64,000 nt of DNA from Acanthacorydalis orientalis (taxonomy: Eukaryota > Arthropoda > Insecta > Megaloptera > Corydalidae), in contig CM068319.1 in the NCBI GenBank assembly GCA_034766995.1, positions 24,362,459-24,426,458 of the forward strand, written 5' to 3'. Below the pieces are notes generated by a model. It saw only the letters and a program-made list of their open reading frames with translations, ran no database searches and was not told where the DNA came from. The position numbers and the translations under genes were made by a program. This document shows, in pieces, positions 52,841-64,000 of this stretch (position 1 is its first letter; every line of letters starts with the position of its first letter).

Positions 52841-54503
52841 TTGTTTACATGATAGTCATTGAAAAAAATACAACAGTATATTCGAGTCCGATAATTGACG
52901 GAACTGGTTCGGCGCGCGGTCGTGAAACGAACTGCCGGCCGACGAAATCGCACGTTAGACGTATTTGTGCCGAAGAGAACATTTATATTGAGGCAAAATC
53001 ACTTGTACATGGGCCTATGGACAGGCACGCTTCCAACGCGGCGAAAAAATCGCCAAAAATACGAAAAAAAATTTATTGCAAAAAATTATTTTTTGCAAAT
53101 CGCTAGTTTTTGTACTGAAAAGCGATACTAGACGTCCGTCGGAACTCCGAACTTGTTCCAGTTCATCGGTAGCATATGTGGTTCCGGAATAATCGCGTCT
53201 GCAAATTCGCTGTGACGTCACTGAAAATGTGGAAATTTCGCAAATCGGCCATTTTTGTTGTGCAATGCGATAGTGCACGTCCATTTGAACACTGAATCGG
53301 TGATGGTTTGTCAATTACGCGTACAGGGTCGGAGCAGTATGGTCCGAAAATTTGCGACCAGGCCACTTCGAGGGCCGATTCAAATACCTTCTAGGTTCCG
53401 ATTTCAATTTTAATCACCAGGACGTGTATCTACGGACCGCCCCGCTTGCGATTCGCGAAAAAACTAGAAAAATTTTTTCTCAAATTCACGTATCCCTACC
53501 TTTGATCACGATTTTCAGACGTGAATTTATTTTCGCAAATCGGCTATTTTTTCGCCGCATGTGCAAAGTAGACGCCCGTCGGAACTATGGATAGTTTTCG
53601 GTTTTTCGATAGCACGCGAAACGCCGGAGCAATGGCGTCTGAAATATTCCGCGGGTCCGAAAATTCGCCTATTTTCGCATTTTTCGCACACTTCCCACCG
53701 TTAAATTTTCTTCCAAATGTGAAAACTAGGTGCGCCGGATCCGTCCGCTCCCGATCCGCTGAAAAAAACATCGAAAAGTCGAAGTTGAAAAATTTGCAAT
53801 TTCGCAAATCAGAGCATTTTTCGATGCTTGTTTATGGAGATGATGGTGGAGGCGCAACGATTTGATGGTGGAGGCGCACAATGTATTAACGTGCTCGGCG
53901 GGCGTTTTCCTTTTGGAAATCGCTTGTTTCGACGGTGTCACACGATTCTAGACGTCTACACGGAATGTATACCAGTGCCGGTGTGCGGCCCGCACAGGCC
54001 CGGTGTACCAGGCCCGAGAAAATTTGTAAATAGATGGAAAAATTACAAATCGGTAATTTTTTCGACGCCATGCGATTTCAGACGTCCGTCGGACTTTCGT
54101 ACCGACGTCGCTTCCTCGCTCACATGTACAGGGCCGGCACAGAGGCCCGAAAATCAGTCGACGAAGGGAATTTCCTATGTCGTTTCTAGACATATGTAAG
54201 TGTCGGCGCCAACTATTATCACGTAATTGCAAATGTCCGACGCATTCTGACTTTCAATCCGCCAAAAAATTGCAAAAAACATTCGTATTATGCGTGTAGG
54301 CGTGTATGTTTTTTCGAAATTGTTTGAGTCTTGCAAATCGACGAATCTGGCGGTACGGAGCGAATGTACGGGCCTAAAGGAATTGCGGACCGGTGTCGGT
54401 TATCCATCTGCGCGTTCAGGGCCGGCACAACGGTCCTACGCCCGTACGAGTCTACGTATCGTTCTGAATCCGATGCGGTGATAAATCCGTTGAAGATATT
54501 CAT
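52841..54503 (+). repeat. CpG-rich module G5, 3' shortened
   Basis: Starts like G3 (GTTTACATGATAGTCATTG, 52,844). About 800 bp before the normal end it jumps from GGTGATAAATCCGTTGAAG to the start of the next module (junction about 54,503). It carries a duplicated motif, GATGATGGTGGAGGCGCA then GATTTGATGGTGGAGGCGCA (about 53,840-53,880), shared with G6 and with the inverted copy at 58,05x. Confidence 0.85.
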
Positions 54504-56470
54504 TATTTACATGATAGTCATTGAAAAAAATACAACAGTATATTCGAGTCCGATAATTGACGGAACTGGTTCGGCGCGCGGTCGTGAAACGAACTGCCGG
54601 CCGACGAAATCGCACGTTAGACGTATTTGTGCCGAAGAGAACATTTATATTGAGGCAAAATCACTTGTACGTGGGCCTATGGACAGGCACGCTTCCGACG
54701 CGGCGAAAAAATCGCCAAAAATACGAAAAAAAAATGTTTGCAAAAAATTATTTTTTGCAAATCGCTAGTTTTTGTACTGAAAAGCGATACTAGACGTCCG
54801 TCGGAACTCCGAACTTGTTCCAGTTCATCGGTAGCATGTATGGTTCCCGAGCAATCGCGTCTGCAAATTTGCTCTGACGTCACTGAAAATGTGATAATTT
54901 CGCAAATCGACAATTTTTGTTGTGCGATGCGATAGTGCACATCCATTTGAACCCTGAATCGTTGTCAGTTTGTCAATTAGACGTACAGGGCCGGTGCAAT
55001 ACGGTCCGAAAATTTGTGGCCCGGCCACTTCGAGGGCCGATTCAAATACCTTCTAGGTTCCGATTTCACTTTTAATCACCAGGACGTGTATCTACGGACC
55101 GCCCCGCTTGCGATTCGCGAAAAAACTAGAAAAATTTTTTCTCAAATTCACGTATCCCTACCTATGATCACGATTTTCAGACGCGATTTTTTTTTCGCAA
55201 ATCGGCAATTTTTTCGCAGCAGGTGCAAAGTAGACGCCCGTCGGAACTATGGATAGTTTTCGGTTTTTCGATAGCACGCGAAACGCCGGAGCAATGGCGT
55301 CTGAAAGGTTCCGCGGGTCCGAAAATTCGCATTTTTTCGCATTTTTCGCACACTTCCCACCGTTAAATTTTCTTCCAAATGTGAAAACTAGGTGCGCCGG
55401 ATCCGTCCGCTCCCGATCCGCTGAAAAAAACATCGAAAAGTCGAAGTTGAAAAATTTGCAATTTCGCAAATCAGAGCATTTTTCGATGCTTGTTTATGGA
55501 GATGATGGTGGAGGCGCAACGATTTGATGGTGGAGGCGCACAATGTATTAACGTGCTCGGCGGGCGTTTTCCTTTTGGAAATCGCTTGTTTCGACGGTGT
55601 TACACGATTCTAGACGTCTACACGGAATGTATACCAGTGCCGGTGTGCGGCCCGCACAGGCCCGGTGTACCAGGCCCGAGAAAATTTGTAAATAGATGGA
55701 AAAATTACAAATCGGTAATTTTTTCGACGCCATGCGATTTCAGACGTCCGTCGGACCTTCGAACCGACGTCGCTTCCTAGCTCATATGTACAGGACCGGC
55801 ACAGAGGCCCGAAAACCAATCGAAGACGGGAATTTCATTCGTCATTTCTAGACGTTTATGGGTGTCGGGGTTAGCTTTATGCGCATAATTACAAATGTTT
55901 GAGGCCTTCTCACTTATGATCCGCAGAAAAATTGCAAAAAAACATTTGTATTGTGCGTGTACATGTGTATGTATATATGATTTTTTCCTAATGCAGGTCG
56001 ACTATAGGCGCCTGTTCGATACGCGAACCTGCGTCTCTTCCTATATCGCACACTCAGAGCCGTAGTAACGGCCCGACGTCCGTATCACAGACTAATTCCA
56101 TCCGTTTCTGATCTCGATTGATATACTGTTAGGCGCCGGCGTCAAGTTTAATTAGACGAACAGAAGTCTACGAATAATTCACAGTAAGGCAGGCAGGTAG
56201 TATCAATGTGGTGTTATTGTACATATTAATATATGATATACATTCTTGTTTTTCAGGACATCGGGGGAACGTTCGTAGTCGTCGAATCAATGTTTAGCGG
56301 TACATTTGGCGTAGCATCGTTAAGAAATTCAGGTCGACTGATAATGGCCAACGTCATTTTCGGACCGATGGTGTAGGCACCTCGGTACATTACAGAAACG
56401 ATGGTGGACGGTTCGCGTCGCATTGTTGCACAAACCTATTATGTCTAGATCTCTACTCTCCTTACAGGAT
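54504..56470 (+). repeat. CpG-rich module G6, diverged end
   Basis: Nearly identical to G5 over most of its length (for example 55,158-55,780 against 53,544-54,199). After about 55,850 it becomes more diverged and ends in a variant of the usual module end (GTTCGTAGTCGTCGAATCA, about 56,273). It stops where AT-rich DNA begins. Confidence 0.85.
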
Positions 56471-56592
56471 AATTTCAAACTAACAGTATTTTATTTATCT
56501 TTGTCATTAATGTGTACACTATTAATGAATGAGATGTTTTTTTTAATAGTGATGTAGAATATAGATTATTTATTTGCATACTAAACACACTG

Positions 56593-56655
<63 letters not shown>

Positions 56656-57130
56656 GTAATTTTGTATGTTAAATAATTAAATAAAATATTTTTATTTGAA
56701 AGTGTGGCATTTAATTTCAATCTGTTATATTATATAGGGATTATTAAATATAAAAATCGATTAATTACAATGTAGATAATTATTAAATTATTTTATATAT
56801 TAATGTTTAAAATAAATAAAAAATCATTTAAAATTTTCTTTAAAAACTTTATTTATTTATATTCTCTTTACAGTTAAAACACTTTTATAAAACATAAAAT
56901 TTTATATAAATACAAATTAATATAATTAATAAATATCATTAATATTTAAATATCAATTAATGTTTATATCAATTAATGTTTATATCAATTAATGTCTTCT
57001 TTATGTAGAGTAATTTTTATGGTGGTACTGTAGAGTTACCTGTAAATTAAAATTAGAGACATTAGTTTAGGTTAGATTTTATTCTTTTAGAATTTTGCTA
57101 TTACATGTAATTAGATTTAATGTTATTGAA
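56471..57130. other. AT-rich spacer at the centre of the inverted G region
   Basis: About 660 bp of AT-rich DNA with a (TA)n tract at 56,599-56,649 and a short repeat of ATCAATTAATGTTTAT at 56,952-56,992. G modules to the left point one way and those to the right the other. No gene is visible. The 81-codon minus-strand frame (56475-56720) is partly (TA)n translation. Confidence 0.8.
56599..56649. repeat. (TA)n tract in the central spacer
   Basis: About 50 bp of TA repeat close to the centre of inversion. Confidence 0.95.
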
Positions 57131-57545
57131 TGTAAGCTAAGAATGTACATTCGCCCTGTTCCGCCAGATTCATCGATTTGCAAGACTCAAATAATTTGGA
57201 AAAAACATACATACATACACACGCACACGTACAATGCAAATGCTTTTTTGCAATTTTTTTGGTGGATTAGAAGTGAGAAGGCCTCGAAAATTTGTAATTA
57301 CGCGATAAAAGTTGGCAACAGCACTTATATAGGTCTAGAAACGACATACAAAATTTCGGACGTCGACTGATTTTCAGGGGCCTGTGCCGGCCCAGTACAT
57401 GATAGCGAGGAAGGTTCGAAGGTCCGACGGATGTCTAATATCGGATCGCGTCAAAAAAAAATCCGATTTGTAATTTTTTTGTATATTTACAATTTTTTTC
57501 GGGAATGCTGCACCGGGCCTGTGCGGGCCGCACACCGACACTGGT
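57131..57545 (-). repeat. Inverted G module fragment, ~415 bp
   Basis: Read on the minus strand it matches the later part of a G module (compare 47,040-47,450), from ACCGACACTGG through GGCCTGTGCCGG to CCGCCAGATTCATCG. It ends at TTCCACTAG, and the same stretch begins again immediately afterwards. This implies a local tandem duplication inside the inverted block. Confidence 0.8.
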
Positions 57546-59088
57546 CCACAGTTCCACTAGATATATACATTCGCTCTGTACCGCCAGATTTATCGATTTT
57601 CAAGACTCAAACAATTTGGAAAAAACATACACACCCACACGTATAATACAAATGTTTTTTGCATTTTTTTTGGCGGATTGGAAGTGAGAAGGCCTCGGAT
57701 ATATATAATTACGTGATAAAAGTTAACGCCAGACTCCATAAACATCTAGAAAAGACGAATGAAATTCTCGTTTTCGATTGATTTTCGGGCCCCTGTGCCG
57801 GACCTGTACGTTTATGCGACAAAGCGACATCGGTTCGAAGGTCCGGCGGATGTCTAATATCGCATAGCGGCGAAAAAATTTTCGATTTTTAATTTTTTCA
57901 TCTATTTAACATTTTCTCGGGTCTGCTGCAACGGGCCTGTGCGGGCCACACACCGGCACTGGCATACAGTCCGTGTAGACGACTAGAATCATGTGACACC
58001 GTCGAAACAAGCGATTTCCAAAAGGAAAACGCCCGCCGAGCACGTTAATACATTGTGCGCCTCCACCATCAAATCGTTGCGCCTCCACCATCATCTCCAT
58101 AAACAAGCATCGAAAAATGCTCTGATTTGCGAAATTGCAAATTTTTCAACTTCGACTTTTCGATGTTTTTTTCAGCGGATCGGGAGCGGACGGATCCGGC
58201 GCACCTAGTTTTCACATTTGGAAGAAAATTTAACGGTGGGAAGTGTGCGAAAAATGCGAAAATAGGCGAATTTTCGGACCCGCGGATTCTTTCAGGCGCC
58301 ATTACTCTGGCGTTAGGCGTGCTATCGAGAAACCGAAAACTATTCATAGTTCAGACGGACGTCCAGTTTGCATCTGCGGCGAAAAAATAGCCGATTTGCG
58401 AAAAAAAATTCGCGTCCGAAAATCGTGATCAAAGGTAGGGATACGTGAATTTGAGAAAATTTTTTTCGAGTTTTTTCGCGCATCGTAAGCGGGGCGATCC
58501 GTAGATACACGTCCTGGTGATTAAAAGTGAAATAGGAACCTAGAAGGTATTTGAATCGGCCCTTGAGGTGGCCGGGCCACAAATTTTCGGACCGTATTGC
58601 ACCGGCCCTGTACGCCTAATTGACAAACTGACAACGATTCAGGGTTCAAATGGACGTGCACTATCGCATCGCACAACAAAAATTGTCGATTTGCGAAATT
58701 ATCACATTTTCAGTGACGTCACAGCGAATTTGCAGACGCGATTATTCCGGAACCACATATGCTACCGATGAACTGGAACCGGTTCGGAGTTCCTACGAAC
58801 GTCTAGTATCGTTTTGCAGCACACAAACTATCGATCTGCAAAAAATATTTATTTGCAAAAAAATTTTTTTCGCATTTTTGGCGATTTTTTCGCCGCATCG
58901 GAAGCGATCCGGTCCATAGGTCCGCGTACAAGTGATTTTGCCTCAGTAGAAATGTTCTCTTCGGCACAAATACGTCGAACGTGCGATTTCGTCGGCCGGC
59001 AGTTCGTTTCACGACCGCGCGCCGAACCGGTTCCGTCGATTCTCGGACTCGAATATACTGTTGTATTTTTTTCAATGACTATCATGTA
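57546..59088 (-). repeat. Inverted G module, related to G5/G6
   Basis: Reverse complement of G-module sequence up to the GTTTACATGATAGTCATTG start (59,069-59,088). It carries the doubled GATGGTGGAGGCGCA motif typical of G5 and G6 (58,060-58,095). The ACCAGGACGTG landmark lies inverted near 58,500-58,518. Confidence 0.85.
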
Positions 59089-61158
59089 AACAATGAATAT
59101 CTTCAACGGATTTATCACGGCATCGGATTCAGAACGATACGTAGACTCGTACGGGCGTAGGACCGTTGTGCCGGCCCTGAACGCGCAGATGGATAACCGA
59201 CACCGGTCCGCAATTCCACTAGGCCCGTACATTCGCTCCGTACCGCCAGATTCGTCGATTTGCAAGACTCAAACAATTTAGATCAAACATACACGCCTAC
59301 ACGCATAATACAAATGTTTTTTGCAATTTTTTGGCGCATTGGAAGTAAGAAGGCGTCGGACATTTGTAATTACGCGATAAGAGTTGGCGCCGGCACTTAC
59401 AAACGTCTAGAAACGACATTGAAAATTCCAGTCATCGACTGATTGTCGGGCCCCTGTGTCGGACCTGTACATGTGAGCGAAAAAGCGACGTCGGTTCGAA
59501 GGTCGGACGGGCGTCTAATATCGCACCGCATCGAAAAAATCACCGATTTGTAATTTTTACGTCTATTTACAAATTTTCTCGGGCCTGCTGCACCGGGCCT
59601 GTACGGGCCGCACACCGACACTTCCGTACAGTCCGTGTAGGCGTCTAGAATCACGCGAAACAAGCGATTTCCGAAAGGAAAACGCCCGCCGAGCACGTTA
59701 ATACATTATGCGCCTCCACCATCAAATCTACGGACAAACATCGAGAAATGCCACGCCCTGACTTCTGACTTGCGAAATTGCAAATTTTTGCACTTCGACT
59801 TTTCGATGTTTTTTTCAGCGGATCGGGAGCGGACGGGTCCGGCGCACCTAGATTCCGCATTTGGAAGCAAATTCAACGGTGGGAAGTGTGCGAAAAATGC
59901 GAAAAAATGCGAATTTTCGGACCTCCGGAATCTTTCAGACGCCATTACTCTGGCGTTAGGCGTGCTATCGAGAAACCGAAAACTATTCATAGTTCAGACG
60001 GACGTCTATTTTGCATCTGGGGCGAAAAAATTGCCGATTTGCGAAAAAAATTTCGCGTCCGAAAATCGTGATCAAAGGTAGGGATACGTGAATTTGAGAA
60101 AAAATTTTTCTAGTTTTTTCGCGAATCGCAAGCGGGGAGGTCCGTAGATACACGTCCTGGTGATTAAAAGTGAAATCGGAACCTAGAAGGTATTTGAATC
60201 GGCCCGCAAACTGGGCGGATCGCAAATTTTCGGACCATATTACTCCGACCCTGTACACCCAATTGATAAACCGACACCGACTCAGTGTTCAAATGGATGC
60301 CTAGTTTCGCACTGCACGACAAAAATGGGCGATTTGCGAAATTACCACATTTTCAGTGACGTCAGCGAATTTGCAGACGAGATTATTCCGGAACCACGCA
60401 TACTACCGATGAACAAGAACGAGTTTGGATCTAGTCTAGTATCGCTTTGCGGCACAAAAACTATCGGTTTGCAAACAAAAATATTTTGCAAAAAAAATTT
60501 TTCGCTTTTTTTGCAATTTTTTTATTGCATCGGAAACGGGCCGGATTGTAGACGCGCGTACTAGTGTTTAAAAGTGACACCGGCCTCTGAAATGTATTTG
60601 AATCGGCCTGCAAAGTGGGCCAGTCACAAAATTCGGGCCCTATTTCTCAGACCCTGTACGCTAAATTGACATAGCGATAACGGTTCAATATTCAAATAGA
60701 CGTCTACTATCGCATCGCACAACAAAAATGGCCGATTTACGATAATTTCACATTTCCAGTGACGTCAGTGCGAAATTGCAGATGCGATTGTTCCGACACC
60801 GCACGCGTTACCGGTGTACTGAAACTGATTCAGAGTTTAAATGGGTGCCTAGTATCGCTTCGCAATGCAAAAACCGTCAATTTGAAAATATAGTTATTTG
60901 CAAAAAAATAATTGTTCGCGTTTTTGGCAATTTTTTCGCAGCATCGGAAGCGAGCTGGTCCGTAGACCCACGTATATACCCAAGTAATTTTACCTTAATA
61001 GAAATGTTCTCTTCGGCGCAAGTAGATCAAGTGTGTGCGTACGACCGCGTGATTTCGTCGGCAGGCAGTTCGTTTCACCACCGCGCGCCGGACTGATTCC
61101 GTCGATTATCGGACCCGAATATACTGTAAATGGAAATGTAACGGTGTTTTACACGACT
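59089..61158 (-). repeat. Inverted G module, distal
   Basis: Begins with the inverted form of the same rare junction seen at 54,503 (GATATTCTTCAACGG type, 59,096). It continues through the inverted ACCAGGACGTG landmark (about 60,145-60,162) to a module start of the G4 variant type (CCATTTACAG / GTTTTACACGACTATCATAT, about 61,128-61,158). The part at 60,300-61,100 resembles the beginnings of G1, G2 and G4. Confidence 0.85.
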
Positions 61159-61236
61159 ATCATATAAAATATCAATATGCTTTTAAACTTACTATACAAC
61201 GACCTCAATTTCTCTATTCCATAAAGATAATTTAAT

Positions 61237-61312
<76 letters not shown>

Positions 61313-62969
61313 TTAAATACATTTCAAAGATCCTGGCAATAGATGATTACAATTTTGTAAATTATAATTTTAATTGTAATTTTATTTTCTGTTATTAATA
61401 TATACTGTTAAAACAAATCACAAATTCATAGTTTTTTCTATGCTTTAAAGAATTGAATTATTGAATTAAACATTACAAGTTCTATATACCTTCTAAAAAT
61501 CCTTATCAAAAAAGGAAAAAATGTCGTTATTAAATTCGTGAAATAATATTCGTTTGAAATAACAAGGTTAAGTATCTCGAACAATATCCATCCATGTACA
61601 AAGAAAATAATACGTGAACTTTATACATTTCACGATCAATACTAAAATTGTTTTAAACACATTTATAGTAGAAGTAATGTTTGAATTAACTTGTGCACAT
61701 ACTTGTAAAATCAATGTAATTTAAAATATTTGTGTAATTTTGTCAATATATATTAATTAAAAACTGAAGCCCTTAGCCCAAATTTTCACAGATTCATATT
61801 TCGATGGTAAGTTTACAAACAATAATTGATTTCATTATCCAGTCCAGAAAATGAGCAGCATTTGAAAATTTCAAAAAAATTTACATTACTAGATTATGCA
61901 ATCAGACTGTAATTAAAAAATCCAAAAATTGACAAATTGTTGACTTCAATTTATAATTAACTATCTTTAAAGATGAGAAATATTTTTAAATGCATTTACA
62001 TTAAGAAGAATTTGTTCTTTTTAATTGTTTAGATCATAATGAAAAGATTGTCACATACATATATATATATATATATATGTATAATTTGTGTTTCGATATC
62101 CACTTGTTTATAAATGCATTTACAAACTGTTACAATTTAAGTACAATCCTACAAAACAGTCACTTCTATATTCGTCTTTATTAAATTTTATACAGAATTA
62201 TATTTTATTAAATTTACTCACTTTCATTCATTTTGTACATAATTTATTTACTTACATCTTTACTTCCATTTTGTCGTATTCGTTTTTGTTATACTGAAAC
62301 ATTCTGCTAATCATGAATGGTGTTTTTCAGGCAAAGGTAAGGTTTTCCAGAGCGTACCTGTATTAACAAAATATGTTTTTTTACTGTTTATGCCAATTTG
62401 CATTTTATTTCAATGACAAAAAAGTAAATAAATAAACATAATTGTTTGCAGAAAAAATTTATAATACTATAGAACTACATATAAAGTTGTAAAAATAACA
62501 TTCATAGTGAAAATGTATATGATCTGTAATTTTTTTCACTACATTTCAATATAGTCATGTTAATTATATTATTAGTCACACATTATTTTATTTACAATTT
62601 ACTCTCAAATTCTTATATTGTATATTACTTTCAATATAGATTCTAAATTATATCTATTACTCAGTTCATTTCAATATGGAATGGCATTACAATTAAATTC
62701 AAATTTAAAAGTAGAAAACATTAATGTGTTTTTTTAACTGCAAATGTCTTTTTACATTAGCAATATATTTCTTTTATAGGAAACAAATATTTTTAATTAA
62801 GTTTAACGGATAATTCTGGGAAAAACAGCTCACAATCTCACATTTCCACCGACACCTAACTCCAGCATGCGTTAAAGGTTGAGATTTCTTCTGCGTAATA
62901 TAATATTGCCAGGCACATATTCAGTTTGGAATATTTAAATAAATAAAAACAATTCTGCTACTATAATAT
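61159..62969. other. AT-rich DNA, no gene seen
   Basis: Contains a (TA)n tract and otherwise unique AT-rich sequence. The 69-codon frame at 62088-62297 is Leu/Phe/Ile/Tyr-rich, as expected from AT-rich DNA, and has no recognisable domain. A TTTTTCAG / GTAAGG pair near 62,325-62,342 would leave only 6 nt between acceptor and donor. I do not call an exon there. Confidence 0.5.
61239..61308. repeat. (TA)n tract beyond the inverted G block
   Basis: About 70 bp of perfect TA repeat, about 80 bp after the last recognisable G sequence. Confidence 0.95.
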
Positions 62970-63860
62970 TTACCTTGAATTTTTTTCTAAAATAATATGG
63001 AAATCGCCAGAATATTATCAAAATTTACGTACGAGTATTTTTGTGAATTCTATGTATTGCAAACAAGACTTATCTCTCTTTAACTCATTAGCGTCCGTTT
63101 TTCGTTTGCGTTCTAATTGAGAAAATTTATTCAGTTATAATTATAAACAACAAATAAATTTGTAGCAATTGAATATTACTGCACATATGCAAACAATATT
63201 TATAATCTTTCTACATATAAAAATTAAAATTTCATCGTAAAAATTCCACAAATCAAAAAAAATATTTCCGTATATATATACGTATATATATATATATATA
63301 TATATTTATACATGTATATGTTTTGAATTTCAAATCGTTTTAGTGGCGCTCTCTACTGCTGCTATATTTAATTTATAAACTAAATATCTTTGGAAAAAAA
63401 ATTTATTTACCATTCGACTAAGAGAAAGTATTAATTTTTAGTTCAGTTCATATCCAAACCTACAGGAAACCTATTTTCATACAAGCTATAGGTACTCTTT
63501 AAAAATTATTTTTAACTATTTCCAGGAGATGGTTCTATGTATGTACCTTAGACCCTACAATACATCCTCGACTTTTTTAATATTATTGCCTGTAAAGTAT
63601 GGAAAATATGTTTTTATTGTCACATAATTTTACATGGTTTAAGATACATCTAATAAATATTTAAAAAAAAAAAAAAAAAAAAAACATTTTTTCATGAAAA
63701 ACGCCTATAAAAATTATATTTATTAATTACTTCAGAGATATCAAATATAATGAAACAACTCAATGATTAAAATATATTAATTTTTGAGATTTATTGTTAA
63801 TACATTTGTTTCACTTTGACGCATGAATATTATTAAAATTAAGTACAAGTTTACATGTAA
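62970..63860 (-). repeat. Isolated family B unit, inverted, diverged
   Basis: On the minus strand it follows a family B unit in order. Recognisable in inverse are CATATTATTTTAG, GAATTCTATGTATTGCAAACAAG, GGCGCTCTCTACTGCTGCTA, CATTCGACTAAGAG, CCAGGAGATGGTTCTATG and AAGTACAAG. The (TA)n(TG)n tract sits elsewhere and is short, and an A run of 22 (63,663-63,684) replaces a shorter A run of the array units. It proves that family B existed outside the array before or apart from its amplification. Confidence 0.85.
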
Positions 63861-63884
63861 CATCTCTATATAATTGCACATTAA

Positions 63885-64000
63885 TACAAATACAATGAGT
63901 ACTATAAGCAGCTATCTACCGTCTTCCAGTCTTATCTCTCTTTTATTCCATAGCGTCTGTTTTTCTTACCCATTCTAATTGAGAAATTTTATTCGTTATA
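63885..64000 (-). repeat. Second inverted family B fragment, cut by the window edge
   Basis: TACAATGAGTACTATAAGCA, CTATCTACCGTCTTCC and TTCTAATTGAGAAATTTTATTC match the fragment at 18,193-18,310 and, more loosely, the AATGCGAAAGATAAACAG block of family B. It continues beyond the window. Confidence 0.7.

Noticed and set aside
41881..59480. tRNA- or SINE-like B-box words (GATTCAAAT, GGTTCGAAGG) in G modules
   Set aside because: No A-box at the right distance and no cloverleaf could be drawn around them. They are part of the module consensus.
41540..61096. Many 60-155 codon frames in the CpG-rich modules, on both strands
   Set aside because: They overlap one another on opposite strands, start and stop at different places in sister modules, and resemble no protein family I know. 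Long frames are expected in locally GC-rich DNA because stop codons are AT-rich.
61800..62300. Possible small protein at 62088-62297 on the plus strand
   Set aside because: The composition (Leu, Phe, Ile, Tyr) is what AT-rich DNA gives. There is no codon bias, domain or splice-site support.
62325..62342. Micro-exon between TTTTTCAG and GTAAGG
   Set aside because: Only 6 nt would be left between acceptor and donor, and neighbouring exons are not apparent.

Overview
This window looks like a repeat-dominated, essentially gene-free stretch of a eukaryotic nuclear genome. An insect or other arthropod is my best guess. The signs are a very AT-rich background, dozens of long (TA)n tracts, several tandem-repeat families with 0.19-2.5 kb periods, CpG-rich satellite blocks that do not look CpG-depleted, and two short stretches with plausible eukaryotic splice sites. 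I see no operons, rRNA, tRNA, CRISPR array or recognisable transposon protein. All long open frames are by-products of repeats. I cannot name the species, and the insect assignment is inference.

Layout. (1) 1-15,870: satellite family A. Four large units (1-4797, 4798-7199, 7200-10904, 10905-13314) each have a ~961-bp leader, a dyad rich in ATCCGC motifs, a head-to-tail array of 186-bp monomers (18, 5, 12 and 5 copies) and a ~400-500 bp trailer. Leader and trailer are inverted copies of related ~164-bp monomers, so each unit is a giant imperfect palindrome with an expandable array inside. A fifth, decayed unit (13,315-15,870) has no array. (2) 15,871-22,090: AT-rich DNA with an old ~390-bp degenerate tandem repeat, a long (TA)n tract, one candidate coding exon on the minus strand (18,869-19,024), and an islet of family A (20,931-21,840) arranged as inverted arms around a (TA)n tract. 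A ~290-bp inverted repeat (18,190-18,475 / 22,000-22,310) brackets part of this region. (3) 22,101-37,290: family B, 13 complete ~1.1-kb units and one truncated unit, each with an internal (TA)n(TG)n tract. (4) 37,290-38,405: mostly unique DNA with a possible short exon.

(5) 38,406-56,470: a composite region. A ~2.6-kb AT-rich block D (38,406 and 43,170) is duplicated together with a CpG-rich module G, giving a ~4.7-kb tandem duplication. G modules then continue as direct copies of ~2.45 kb (full length at 47,941 and 50,391; shortened at 52,841 and 54,504). (6) 56,471-57,130: AT-rich centre with a (TA)n tract, followed at 57,131-61,158 by G modules in the opposite orientation. (7) 61,159-64,000: AT-rich DNA ending in inverted, diverged copies of family B.

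The families share one architecture: arrays that turn into inverted copies of themselves across a dyad or a (TA)n tract, with decayed monomers at the edges. This is what repeated unequal exchange, fold-back or break-repair events in heterochromatin would leave. Pericentromeric or subtelomeric heterochromatin fits, but nothing in the sequence proves the chromosomal position.
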